Positions 6,823 to 13,871 of a stretch of DNA of 33,164 nucleotides are shown here, piece by piece. The stretch comes from an uncultured bacterium (GTDB lineage Bacteria > Pseudomonadota > Gammaproteobacteria > Burkholderiales > CAIKXV01): positions 1 through 33,164 of the forward strand of contig CAIQON010000125.1 in assembly GCA_903873475.1 (NCBI GenBank). Reading direction: 5' to 3'. The position numbers and the translations under genes were made by a program. Below the pieces are notes generated by a model that was not told the origin of the DNA, made no database searches, and saw only the letters and a program-made list of their open reading frames with translations. How positions within the stretch are numbered: the first letter of the stretch is position 1; each line of letters starts with the position of its first letter.

Positions 6823-8697
6823 ATGAGTGCATCGTCTGCGGCGGATACCGGCTCGTCCTCGGCACAGGAAGCGCCTGTCGCTCCCCAGCCGGAACGCGAG
6901 GTGCTGCTCAAGCGCGTGGCCGAGCTGCCGCACCTGCCAGGGGTCTACCGGATGATCGGCACGGACGAGAAGGTGCTCTACGTCGGCAAGGCGATCGACC
7001 TGCGCAAGCGTGTCGCGTCGTACTTCCAGTCTGGCCGGCATGTGTCGCCCCGGATCGAGCTGATGGTGCGCCAGGTGCACCGGTTCGACGTGACCGTCAC
7101 GCGCTCCGAGTCCGAAGCGCTGCTGCTCGAGAACAACTTCATCAAGTCGCTGCAGCCGCGCTACAACATCCTGTACCGCGACGACAAGTCGTATCCCTAT
7201 CTGCGGATCGGCCCGGGAGACTTCCCGCGCCTGGCCTTCTATCGCGGCGCGCTCGACCAGAAATCGCGCTTTTTCGGGCCATTTCCGAACGCTGGTGCCG
7301 TGCGTTCCAGCATCCAGCTCATCCAGAAGGTGTTCCGGCTGCGCACCTGCGAGGACACGGTGTTCCGCAACCGTTCCCGGCCCTGCCTCCTGCAACAGAT
7401 ACACCGCTGTACCGGTCCGTGCGTGGGGCTGATCGACGGCGCCACCTATGCCGAGGACGTGGCCGACGCCAAGCTCTTCCTCGAAGGGCACGACGACCTC
7501 GTGATCGAGAAGCTGGTGCGCCGAATGGAGGCCGCCGCCGAACGCCTGGCGTTCGAGGAGGCCGCGACGCTGCGCGACCAGATCCAGGCCTTGCGCAAGG
7601 TGCGCGAATCGCAGTTCGTCGATGCGGGTACGGCGACCAATGCCGACGTGGTGGCCTGCGAGTCGATCTCGGGGCGCTTCTGCGTGAACATCGCGATGAT
7701 CCGCGCCGGGCGCCATGTCGGCGACCGCAGTCTGTTTCCCGACCATGCCGACGGGGCCGCGCCGGCCGAGGTGCTTTCGGCATTCCTGTCGCAGCACTAC
7801 CTCGGCGCAGATGTGCCGGAGCAGATCATCGTGCATCCTGCGATCGAGGCCGATGGGCTGGTAGAGGTGCTGTCGCAGCAGGCCGGGCGCAAGGTACAGT
7901 TTTCGGCGAATCCGCGCGAGACGCGCCGACGGTGGCTCGAGATGGCCATCCAGAACGCGCGGCTCGCACTGGAGCGCCGGCTCGCCAGCCAGCAGAACCA
8001 GGAAGCGCGGCTTTCGGCGTTGCAGGAATCGCTGCACCTGCCCGATGTCGTGCGCCGCATCGAATGCTTCGACGTGAGCCACACGATGGGGGAGGCAGCG
8101 GTGGCGTCCTGCGTGGTCTACGACGGTGATGGCATGCGGCCAGGCGAGTACCGCCGTTACAACGTGGCACCGGATGCGCCGGGCGACGACTATGCCGCGA
8201 TGCGCGAGGCGCTCGAGCGCCGCTTCCGGCGCGCCGTGGCGGGCGAAGGGCGCCTGCCCGACCTGCTGCTGATCGATGGCGGACCGGGCCAGTCGCGCAT
8301 TGCACGCGAGGTGCTTGACGACCTCGGAGTGATCGACCTTCCCGTGGTCGGCGTGGCGAAGGGGGAGGGCCGCAAGCCCGGCCTGGAGACCCTGGTGTTC
8401 ACCGATGGCCGCGAAGGGCTGCAACTGGCGATGGACCATCCAGGCGCGCATCTCGTGCAGATGATCCGCGACGAGGCGCACCGGTTCGCCATCCAGGGGC
8501 ATCGCGCGCGCCGCGACAAGAAGCGCGCGGGTTCTGCGCTTGACGGCATTGCCGGTGTCGGACCGAAGCGGCGCCAGCAGTTGCTCGCGCGCTTCGGCGG
8601 GCTGCGCGGCGTGGCCTCGGCAAGCGCGCAGGACCTGATGCAGGTGGAAGGCATCAGCCATTCGCTCGCTGAACGCATCTATCGGGCGCTACACTGA
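6823..8697 (+). CDS. uvrC: Excinuclease ABC subunit C
   Basis: UvrC makes both incisions around DNA lesions after UvrB loading in nucleotide excision repair. The 624-residue protein has, in order: the GIY-YIG 3'-incision nuclease (LPGVYRM at 38-44, YVGKA at 53-57, Arg61); the zinc-cysteine region RPCLLQQIHRCTGPC; a UVR domain (EAAAERLAFEEAATLRDQI) that contacts UvrB; the RNase H-like 5'-incision nuclease (IECFDVSHTMGE, LLIDGGPGQ); and two C-terminal helix-hairpin-helix motifs (IAGVGPKRRQQLL, VEGISHSLAERIY). The N-terminal 25 residues before the nuclease are Ser/Ala-rich and longer than usual. Its partner gene uvrB begins at the other end of the window. pgsA follows after 4 nt. Confidence 0.97.
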   Translation: MSASSAADTGSSSAQEAPVAPQPEREVLLKRVAELPHLPGVYRMIGTDEKVLYVGKAIDLRKRVASYFQSGRHVSPRIELMVRQVHRFDVTVTRSESEALLLENNFIKSLQPRYNILYRDDKSYPYLRIGPGDFPRLAFYRGALDQKSRFFGPFPNAGAVRSSIQLIQKVFRLRTCEDTVFRNRSRPCLLQQIHRCTGPCVGLIDGATYAEDVADAKLFLEGHDDLVIEKLVRRMEAAAERLAFEEAATLRDQIQALRKVRESQFVDAGTATNADVVACESISGRFCVNIAMIRAGRHVGDRSLFPDHADGAAPAEVLSAFLSQHYLGADVPEQIIVHPAIEADGLVEVLSQQAGRKVQFSANPRETRRRWLEMAIQNARLALERRLASQQNQEARLSALQESLHLPDVVRRIECFDVSHTMGEAAVASCVVYDGDGMRPGEYRRYNVAPDAPGDDYAAMREALERRFRRAVAGEGRLPDLLLIDGGPGQSRIAREVLDDLGVIDLPVVGVAKGEGRKPGLETLVFTDGREGLQLAMDHPGAHLVQMIRDEAHRFAIQGHRARRDKKRAGSALDGIAGVGPKRRQQLLARFGGLRGVASASAQDLMQVEGISHSLAERIYRALH

Positions 8698-8701
8698 GCA
8701 C

Positions 8702-9295
8702 ATGTACCCCGCACTGCCAAACCACCTCACCTGGGCCCGGATCGTCGCGATCCCGATCTTCATCGGCATCTTCTACCTGCCCGACGACTGGCTCGGCTTC
8801 CAGCAGAAGAACCTGCTGTCGACCGTGCTGTTCGTGGGCGCGGCCGTTACCGACCTGCTCGATGGCTACATCGCACGCCGCTACCAGCTCACCACCCCGT
8901 TCGGTGCCTTCCTCGATCCCGTCGCCGACAAGCTGATCGTCGCGGCCGCACTGATCCTGCTGGTGGAACTGGACCGTGTCGGCGCCGTGGTCGCCGCGAT
9001 CATCATCGGTCGTGAGATCACGATTTCCGCGCTGCGGGAATGGATGGCCAAGGTCGGCGCAAGCCGGAGCGTCGCTGTATCGATGATCGGCAAGGTGAAG
9101 ACTGCCGCGCAGATGACAGCCATCCCCATGCTGCTGTACGGCGCGCCCTTGTTCGGCATCGACGTGCAGTGGGTCGGGACATGGCTGATCTACCTCGCTG
9201 CCGTGCTGACGCTCTGGTCGATGTTCTACTACCTGCGCCGCGCGCAGCCCTCGGCTGCCAGTCCTCGAGACGGTGTTCCGGGGGGAGAGGGCTGA
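8702..9295 (+). CDS. pgsA: CDP-diacylglycerol-glycerol-3-phosphate 3-phosphatidyltransferase
   Basis: PgsA is the integral inner-membrane enzyme that makes phosphatidylglycerol phosphate, the committed step to phosphatidylglycerol and cardiolipin. The 197-residue product has several hydrophobic helices. It carries the full CDP-alcohol phosphotransferase signature D-G-x2-A-R-x8-G-x3-D-x3-D at Asp54, Gly55, Ala58, Arg59, Gly68, Asp72 and Asp76. It starts NHLTWARIVAIPIF, typical of the family (NxxTxxR). uvrC-pgsA followed by tRNA-Gly, -Cys and -Leu is the same order as in E. coli. The C-terminal tail after residue 180 is hydrophilic and variable. Confidence 0.96.
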   Translation: MYPALPNHLTWARIVAIPIFIGIFYLPDDWLGFQQKNLLSTVLFVGAAVTDLLDGYIARRYQLTTPFGAFLDPVADKLIVAAALILLVELDRVGAVVAAIIIGREITISALREWMAKVGASRSVAVSMIGKVKTAAQMTAIPMLLYGAPLFGIDVQWVGTWLIYLAAVLTLWSMFYYLRRAQPSAASPRDGVPGGEG

Positions 9296-9332
9296 AGCAG
9301 GCATCGGGTTGCATCTTTCGATCGCCTGCACC

Positions 9333-9360
9333 TTGACATCCTTGTTGCCGAATCTATAAT
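9333..9360 (+). promoter_or_regulatory. Consensus sigma-70 promoter of the tRNA cluster
   Basis: Both boxes match the consensus exactly: TTGACA at 9333-9338 and TATAAT at 9355-9360, with a 16-nt spacer. The start of transcription should fall near 9367, about 9 nt before the mature 5' end of tRNA-Gly. The bases after the -10 box (CGCACCTC) are GC-rich, as in promoters under stringent control, though this is inference. This promoter also probably feeds tRNA-Cys, tRNA-Leu and the DUF1178 gene, unless transcription stops at the hairpin after 9463. Confidence 0.88.
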
Positions 9361-9375
9361 CGCACCTCCTGTGAT

Positions 9376-9451
9376 GCGGGAATAGCTCAGCTGGTAGAGC
9401 GCAACCTTGCCAAGGTTGAGGTCGGGAGTTCGAGCCTCCTTTCCCGCTCCA
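9376..9451 (+). tRNA. tRNA-Gly (anticodon GCC)
   Basis: The 76-nt cloverleaf has acceptor arms GCGGGAA (9376-9382) and TTCCCGC (9441-9447). The D-arm contains AGCTCAGCTGGTAGAGC, and the anticodon arm AACCT-TGCCA-AGGTT carries GCC. The T-arm contains GTTCGAGCC. The discriminator base is T, the usual glycine identity element in bacteria, and CCA is encoded at 9449-9451. It is the first gene of a Gly-Cys-Leu cluster, in the same order as E. coli glyW-cysT-leuZ. Confidence 0.97.
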
Positions 9452-9463
9452 ATCATTTCCCTG

Positions 9464-9495
9464 GGGAGCGCACGTCGCGCTTCCCATTTTTGTTT
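9464..9495 (+). terminator. Candidate terminator or attenuator between tRNA-Gly and tRNA-Cys
   Basis: GGGAGCGC (9464-9471) can pair with GCGCTTCCC (9477-9485), with one bulged T and a 5-nt loop. ATTTTTGTTT follows. The layout is that of an intrinsic terminator with a short, interrupted T-run, so partial termination is likelier than a full stop. It lies inside the unusually long 133-nt spacer (9452-9584). I found no good promoter between it and tRNA-Cys, so read-through would be needed to express the two later tRNAs. It may instead be a processing hairpin. Confidence 0.45.
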
Positions 9496-9584
9496 GGTCG
9501 ATGTGCGTTGTCCGAGGTTGTCGAAGCGGATGCAACCGCGACGCTGATCGAACACCGGCCCGTACCGTTTCGGCGGGCAAGCAG

Positions 9585-9658
9585 GGCGGGGTGGCAGAGT
9601 GGTCATGCAGCGGCCTGCAAAGCCGTGTACGCCGGTTCGATTCCGACCCCCGCCTCCA
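9585..9658 (+). tRNA. tRNA-Cys (anticodon GCA)
   Basis: The 74-nt cloverleaf has acceptor arms GGCGGGG (9585-9591) and CCCCGCC (9648-9654). The anticodon arm CGGCC-TGCAA-AGCCG contains GCA, and the T-arm has GGTTCGATTCC. The discriminator is T, the cysteine identity element, and CCA is encoded at 9656-9658. Only 13 nt separate it from tRNA-Leu, so the two are surely cut from one precursor. Confidence 0.97.
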
Positions 9659-9671
9659 TATTGATTTCGCC

Positions 9672-9760
9672 GCCCGGGTGGTGAAATTGGTAGACACAAC
9701 GGACTTAAAATCCGTCGCCCCTCAAAGGGCATACCGGTTCGAGTCCGGTTCCGGGCACCA
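9672..9760 (+). tRNA. tRNA-Leu (anticodon UAA)
   Basis: This is an 89-nt class II tRNA with a long variable arm (CGCCCCTCAAAGGGCA region). The acceptor arm is GCCCGGG paired to TCCGGGC with one G-U pair. The anticodon arm CGGAC-TTAAA-ATCCG gives UAA. The T-arm is CCGGTTCGAGTCCGG, the discriminator is A, the leucine identity element, and CCA is encoded at 9758-9760. The next gene starts only 6 nt after the CCA. Confidence 0.97.
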
Positions 9761-9766
9761 GTCACC

Positions 9767-10264
9767 TTGATCATCTACGACTTCCACTGCGAATTCGAAC
9801 ATCGATTCGAAGGCTGGTTCGGCTCGCAGGATGACTGCGAGCGCCAGGTGCTGGCGGGGCAGGTCCACTGCCCGGTATGCGATTCCTCCACGGTGGCCCG
9901 CCTGCCCAGCGCACTGCATGTGAAGAGTGCTGCTCGCGACAACCAGCCGGCAGCGGGTGCAACCAGCCGTGGCTCGGAACATCCGGCGCCAGCGGCAGCA
10001 CAGGGCGCCAGCGAGACATCGTCAGTTGGCGCTGTCCAGGCGCCTGCCGAACTGCGCGAGGCCGTGGATCGGTTGCGGCGGTGGGTCGCCGCAACCGAGG
10101 ATGTCGGTCGCGGATTCGCGGACGAAGCGCGCCGGATCCACAACCAGGAAGCGCCCGAGCGTGCGATCCGCGGCGTCGCAACGCCGGCCGAGGCGCGGGC
10201 GCTGGTCGAGGAAGGCGTTCCGGTGCTACCGCTGCCTGCGCACCTGGTCGACAAGCAGCACTGA
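9767..10264 (+). CDS. DUF1178 family protein
   Basis: This 165-residue cytoplasmic protein belongs to the DUF1178 family, common in alpha- and betaproteobacteria and without known function. Family features are the start MIIYDFHCEFEHRFEGWFGS, the CPVC pair (HCPVCDSSTVARLPSA), which together with Cys8 may form a zinc-ribbon-like site, and the C-terminal TPAEARALVEEGVPVLPLP. The middle (about 55-90) is low complexity. The start must be the TTG at 9767 because the family motif begins there and no nearby ATG fits. No Shine-Dalgarno site is possible, because tRNA-Leu ends at 9760. It converges with the next gene, with 5 nt between the stops and no terminator visible. Confidence 0.88.
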   Translation: MIIYDFHCEFEHRFEGWFGSQDDCERQVLAGQVHCPVCDSSTVARLPSALHVKSAARDNQPAAGATSRGSEHPAPAAAQGASETSSVGAVQAPAELREAVDRLRRWVAATEDVGRGFADEARRIHNQEAPERAIRGVATPAEARALVEEGVPVLPLPAHLVDKQH

Positions 10265-10269
10265 AACGG

Positions 10270-11961
10270 TCAGGCGACCCACTCGCTGACCGGTGCGCTG
10301 GCCTCGTGCAGCGGCTGTGTCACGACATCGACGAGCGTCGGTCCGCCATGTTCCGCAGCGGCCGCAAACGCGGCCCGAAGCATCGACGGTTCGGTGACCC
10401 GCCAGGTGCGCACGCCATACGCCTCGGCTACCTTTGCATGGTCGGTGCGGGTGAAGTCGACCGAGAAGTAGCGCTGCTGGAAGCCGGTCTTCTGGCCGGC
10501 CTTGATCCAGCCGAACACGCTGTTGGAGACGACGACCATCATGATCGGCAGCCGCAGGCGCACGATCGTCTCGAGCTCGCCGGCCGTGAACGCGAAACTG
10601 CCATCACCCATGACCGACACGCATTTTGCCTGTGGTCGTCCGAAGTGGGCGCCGATGGCGCCCGACATCGAGTAGCCCAGCGCACCGTGTGCACGATTGG
10701 AAATGAAGTGCCGTCCGGATTCCCTGAAACGGTAGAAGGCAGAGAAGTAGGGGCAGGGCGTGCCCGGGTCGCACACCACGACTGCATCCGATGGCAGTAC
10801 CTCGTTCAGCGTGGCCACCAGCCGCTCGGGCAGTACCTGCGTCTCGCGGCTGTCTGCAAGGCGTTCGAAGGCCGCGAACTTCTCCCGTAGCGCGCGCGCC
10901 ACCCGGAGCGCGCCGTCGCCCGCCTTCACTTCCGAGGCGCGCTCGCGGAGCTCGGCGTCGATCGCTTGCAGCGCGAGGCGCGCGTCGCCGACCAGCGCGA
11001 CCTCGGTGCGGTAAATCGCGCCGATCACCTGCGGATCGGCGTCGATATGCACGATCCGGGTCCCGCGCGTGGGGAAGCGCCAGCGCTCGGTGGTCACGGA
11101 ACCGGCGCGGCAGCCGATGAACATCACGAGGTCTGCCTGTTCGACGACCGCGCGGGTGGGCAGCGTGCCGCCGTTGCTGCCGACGACACCCACGCACAGC
11201 GGATGCGTCTCAGGCAAGGAGCCCTGGCCCGAGATCGTCGTGGCGACCGGTGCACCCAGCCGCTCGGCGACGCTGGCGAGTTCGGCCTCGGCGCCGGCGA
11301 TGACCACGCCGCCGCCGCACAGGATGAGCGGTTGCCGGGCCGACAGCAGCGCGCTCACAGCCGCGGTGATGGCCGCCGGATCCGGGGCACAGCGCCATGA
11401 CGGATAGGTCGCGTGTTCGGGCTGGGCCCAGAGGTCGTCTGCATCGACCGATGCATCCTTCTGCGTGTCGAACGGCAGCGCCAGATGCGCGGCGCCCGGC
11501 TTGCCGCTGGTCATCGCGCGGAATGCGGCGCGTACCGTCTCGGGCAGGCGGTCGGCGCGGTCGATCACGGCGTTCCACTTGGTGAGCGGTTTGAACAGCG
11601 CCCGCTGGTCGAGCTCGGTCAGCGTGTAGCGGCCCCTCGATGTGGTGGCGATGTCCGTGGTGATGCCGAGCACCGGGATCGAGCTCTCGTTGGCTTCGAC
11701 GATGCCGGGAAGAATGTAGGTCGCGCCGCCGCCGCTCGGGCCTTCGCAGACGCCCACGCGGCCGCTGACCCTTGCATAGGCGTCGGCCATGTAGGCTGCG
11801 GAGCGCTCATCGCGGGTCAGGATGTGCTGCATGCCATGGTCCAGCGTCGCCAGCGAATCATAGAGCGGCAGGCTGGTGTCGCCGCACAATCCGAAGATGT
11901 GCCGTACGCCATGGGCCTGCAGCATGCGAACCATTGCATCTGCACCGTTGAGTTTGGTCAT
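10270..11961 (-). CDS. Thiamine diphosphate-dependent enzyme, acetolactate synthase-like
   Basis: The 563-residue product has the three-domain build of the pyruvate oxidase/acetolactate synthase family. The N-terminal pyrimidine-binding domain has Glu52, the cofactor-activating residue, in TRDERSAAYMADAYARV. A central domain (about 195-335) has the LILCGGGV and VMFIGCRAGS strands. The C-terminal cofactor domain has MGDGSFAFTAGELET (451-465) and SN at 479-480 (GDG...N motif). The substrate cannot be told: decarboxylase, carboligase and sulfoacetaldehyde acetyltransferase relatives look alike at this level. No regulatory-subunit gene (ilvH) lies nearby, arguing against a biosynthetic acetolactate synthase. 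I chose ATG 11961, preceded by AAGGGAACGAGA; a longer reading to 12024 adds an unrelated N-terminus. It appears to be a single-gene unit. Confidence 0.85.
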   Translation of the reverse strand: MTKLNGADAMVRMLQAHGVRHIFGLCGDTSLPLYDSLATLDHGMQHILTRDERSAAYMADAYARVSGRVGVCEGPSGGGATYILPGIVEANESSIPVLGITTDIATTSRGRYTLTELDQRALFKPLTKWNAVIDRADRLPETVRAAFRAMTSGKPGAAHLALPFDTQKDASVDADDLWAQPEHATYPSWRCAPDPAAITAAVSALLSARQPLILCGGGVVIAGAEAELASVAERLGAPVATTISGQGSLPETHPLCVGVVGSNGGTLPTRAVVEQADLVMFIGCRAGSVTTERWRFPTRGTRIVHIDADPQVIGAIYRTEVALVGDARLALQAIDAELRERASEVKAGDGALRVARALREKFAAFERLADSRETQVLPERLVATLNEVLPSDAVVVCDPGTPCPYFSAFYRFRESGRHFISNRAHGALGYSMSGAIGAHFGRPQAKCVSVMGDGSFAFTAGELETIVRLRLPIMMVVVSNSVFGWIKAGQKTGFQQRYFSVDFTRTDHAKVAEAYGVRTWRVTEPSMLRAAFAAAAEHGGPTLVDVVTQPLHEASAPVSEWVA

Positions 11962-12080
11962 CTGTCTCGTTCCCTTGAAGAGGTTGCCAGCCGGTCCGGT
12001 CCGGCGCATTCGGGTAACGTACAACGACCGGGTGCATGCGGTCGATGCTGCACGCCATTGACTGTTTCCGCGGCCCAGTG

Positions 12081-12112
12081 AATGCTTATTATGTAAATCA
12101 ATGCATCAAAGA
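12081..12112 (-). promoter_or_regulatory. AT-rich island with FNR-like dyad and possible -10 box
   Basis: This short AT-rich stretch stands out in GC-rich surroundings, about 125 nt upstream of the thiamine diphosphate enzyme gene. On the minus strand it reads TTGAT-TTAC-ATAAT (12088-12101), matching 8 of 10 positions of the FNR/Anr consensus TTGAT-N4-ATCAA. CATAAT could also act as a -10 box, but no good -35 box is spaced correctly. TTGAT is also repeated directly (TTGATGCATTGAT). It probably marks the promoter region of the 10270-11961 gene; the regulator is speculative. Confidence 0.3.
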
Positions 12113-12152
12113 GAAACGCGCCGAAGCGCGCTCTCCTTGATCCATGCAGGGA

Positions 12153-12989
12153 TTACTTCGAGCGTACGGCCGTCCAACCCTTGCCTTCGATGCGATCGCC
12201 CACCACGCGCCCGGTGTAGTCGCGCGAAGCACCGCTGGCATCGACCAGTGCGAAGCTGATCTGGTCGCCACGCAGGCTGCCCCTGGCGACCTTCACCGAG
12301 CCGCCGCCGCCTTCGAACTTCTGGTACTGCTGCGTCAGCGAGACGGTGCTCGGCGCGCCGGAGAGCGGCGTGATCGTCCATGTACCCGCGACCTTCGCCG
12401 GCACGATCCACAGGTAGATCGTCTGGTTGCTGCCCGCGACCGACTCGGTGCGATCAGCTTCCCAGTCGCCCATCGTGAAGGCGTGCGACACGACGCGCGT
12501 ACCCGGACGCATGTCGAGTACCGTCGGGCGCAGTTTCAGGTTGAGGCCGGGCAGAAGATACATCGTGACCACGACCGCATCGGTGAAGTTGTGCTCGAAG
12601 ATGTTGGCCTGAAGGAAGCGCGCCTTGCCGGTCAGGCCGAGTTCGTTGGCCCAGCAGTTGGCGATGCTGAAACGGCCTTCGTCGAGTTCGATGCCGCGTG
12701 CATTGGCGCCGCGCTTGGCGGCAGCCAGCACGATACGGCCGTCGCCAGAACCGAGGTCGACGAGCGTTTCGCCCGCCTTCAACTCGGCGAAGTCGAGCAT
12801 GCGCTCGACCGTCTGCAGGCGCGTGGGCACGTAGATGACGTCGCGGCCCGGCCCGGTGTCGTCATACTTCTTGTGGCAGGCTGAAGGACGCTGGTCTTCG
12901 GTGTAGAGCTGCGCGGCTGCCGGCCCGGCAACGGCGAGGCCCACGCTGATTGCTACGACGCCAGCAGCGCCTCGGAAACTGTACATCAT
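12153..12989 (-). CDS. Exported class I SAM-dependent methyltransferase
   Basis: The 278-residue product begins with a clear Sec signal peptide: a hydrophobic run at about 8-22, then AGPAAAQ with probable cleavage after Ala26. The mature part contains YVPTRLQTVERML and the SAM-binding motif I LVDLGSGDGRIVLAA (77-91), then GIELD (99-103), giving a Rossmann-like methyltransferase domain related to the FAM173/lysine methyltransferase group. A beta-rich region of about 85 residues closes the protein. Substrate is unknown. An exported SAM-dependent enzyme is unusual, because SAM is made in the cytoplasm. Two ATG codons stand in tandem (12989, 12986), with AGGGAG about 11 nt upstream. It looks monocistronic. 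Confidence 0.82.
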   Translation of the reverse strand: MMYSFRGAAGVVAISVGLAVAGPAAAQLYTEDQRPSACHKKYDDTGPGRDVIYVPTRLQTVERMLDFAELKAGETLVDLGSGDGRIVLAAAKRGANARGIELDEGRFSIANCWANELGLTGKARFLQANIFEHNFTDAVVVTMYLLPGLNLKLRPTVLDMRPGTRVVSHAFTMGDWEADRTESVAGSNQTIYLWIVPAKVAGTWTITPLSGAPSTVSLTQQYQKFEGGGGSVKVARGSLRGDQISFALVDASGASRDYTGRVVGDRIEGKGWTAVRSK

Positions 12990-13181
12990 GATGTCTCGTT
13001 CTCCCTGTGGTTGAAGGCGACGCACCCCGCCACCGTCTACGCGAGAATATCGCGTTTGGTTGGCCGTGGCGCCATGATCTCGTCTACCCGGCGCGCCGCT
13101 TGCGGCAAGGCTTTCGGGCCAGTCAGCGACACTCCGTAATGATCGCGTAGATCACTGGCTGGACGCGACGTCCGGCCCGTG
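12990..13181. other. Intergenic region between methyltransferase and ankyrin genes
   Basis: These 192 nt carry the methyltransferase upstream region and the 3' flank of the ankyrin gene, both on the minus strand. I see one short dyad, TGATC-N5-GATCA at 13140-13154, and no intrinsic terminator with a T-run at the end of the long operon. No convincing promoter is visible for the methyltransferase gene; GATATT near 13047 is a weak -10 candidate without a -35 partner. Confidence 0.3.
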
Positions 13182-13871
13182 TCATTGCTTCGCCGCTGCT
13201 TCGATCAGCTCCGCGATGCGCTGGTGCCCTGCACTGCGCGCCCATTCCGCCGCGGTGCGTCCAGCGTCCGTGGTACGCGCGGGATCGGCCCCGCGCTTGA
13301 GCAGAAACGCGACGGCGTCGGCGCGCCCTTCCGAGGCCGCCATCATCAGCGGTGTCGTGCCATTCTCGGCGGCCGCGTTGATGTTGCCTCCGCCATCGAG
13401 CAGCAGCGACAGCACGCCCGAATGTCCGCGCAGGGCAGCGTAATGCATTGCCGTCCAGCCCGGCGCATCGGTGTTCACGCGCACCTGCTTGCCGAGCAGT
13501 TCGCGCACGATGGCCTCGTTGCCGCCCAGCGCTGCGTACATCAGTGGCGTCTCTCCGAAGCGGTTGCGCGATTCGATGCGCGCACCCGAACCGAGCAGCA
13601 GCGTGAACACCGCACGGTTGCCGCGCTGCGCGGCGCGGGCAAGCAGCGTGTTGCCGTCGCGGTCGACCGTATTGACGTCGATGCCGCGCGCCAGCAGCGC
13701 GCGTACCTCGTTCGCCTGGTCGGCATCGACCGCTTCGAACATCCGGTCGAAGGAAGACTGTGCGACGACGGGCAACGCTGCGAGCATCCCGGTGGCGCCG
13801 GCCGAGGCTGCAATGAAGCGCCGCAGCGCTGCCCGGCGCTGCGCGGATGGAACGCGGTCGAGACCGGTCAT
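13182..13871 (-). CDS. Exported ankyrin-repeat protein
   Basis: This 229-residue protein has an N-terminal export signal: Arg-rich RRAALRRFI (12-20), a hydrophobic core, then LPVVAQ with probable cleavage near residue 37. About six ankyrin repeats fill the rest. Clear units begin DGNTLLARAAQRGN, FGETPLMYAALGGN, PGWTAMHYAALRGH, NGTTPLMMAASEGR and AGRTAAEWARSAGH. Paired arginines (12-13, 17-18) hint at Tat export, but the spacing does not fit the strict SRRxFLK motif, so Sec remains possible. Ankyrin repeats bind proteins; the partner is unknown. The start ATG overlaps the tatD stop (ATGA at 13868-13871), making it the last gene of the lipid/replication operon. Confidence 0.85.
   Translation of the reverse strand: MTGLDRVPSAQRRAALRRFIAASAGATGMLAALPVVAQSSFDRMFEAVDADQANEVRALLARGIDVNTVDRDGNTLLARAAQRGNRAVFTLLLGSGARIESRNRFGETPLMYAALGGNEAIVRELLGKQVRVNTDAPGWTAMHYAALRGHSGVLSLLLDGGGNINAAAENGTTPLMMAASEGRADAVAFLLKRGADPARTTDAGRTAAEWARSAGHQRIAELIEAAAKQ

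Noticed and set aside
6823-8661. Minus-strand open frame of 614 codons antisense to uvrC
   Set aside because: UvrC is complete on the plus strand with all domains in order; the antisense frame is a shadow.
9490-9770. Small plus-strand open frames over tRNA-Cys and tRNA-Leu
   Set aside because: They run through both tRNA genes; the translated sequences are those of tRNA arms and not protein.
10265-10269. Search for a terminator between the DUF1178 and thiamine diphosphate enzyme genes
   Set aside because: Only 5 nt separate the two stops and no hairpin with a T-run is visible in either direction.
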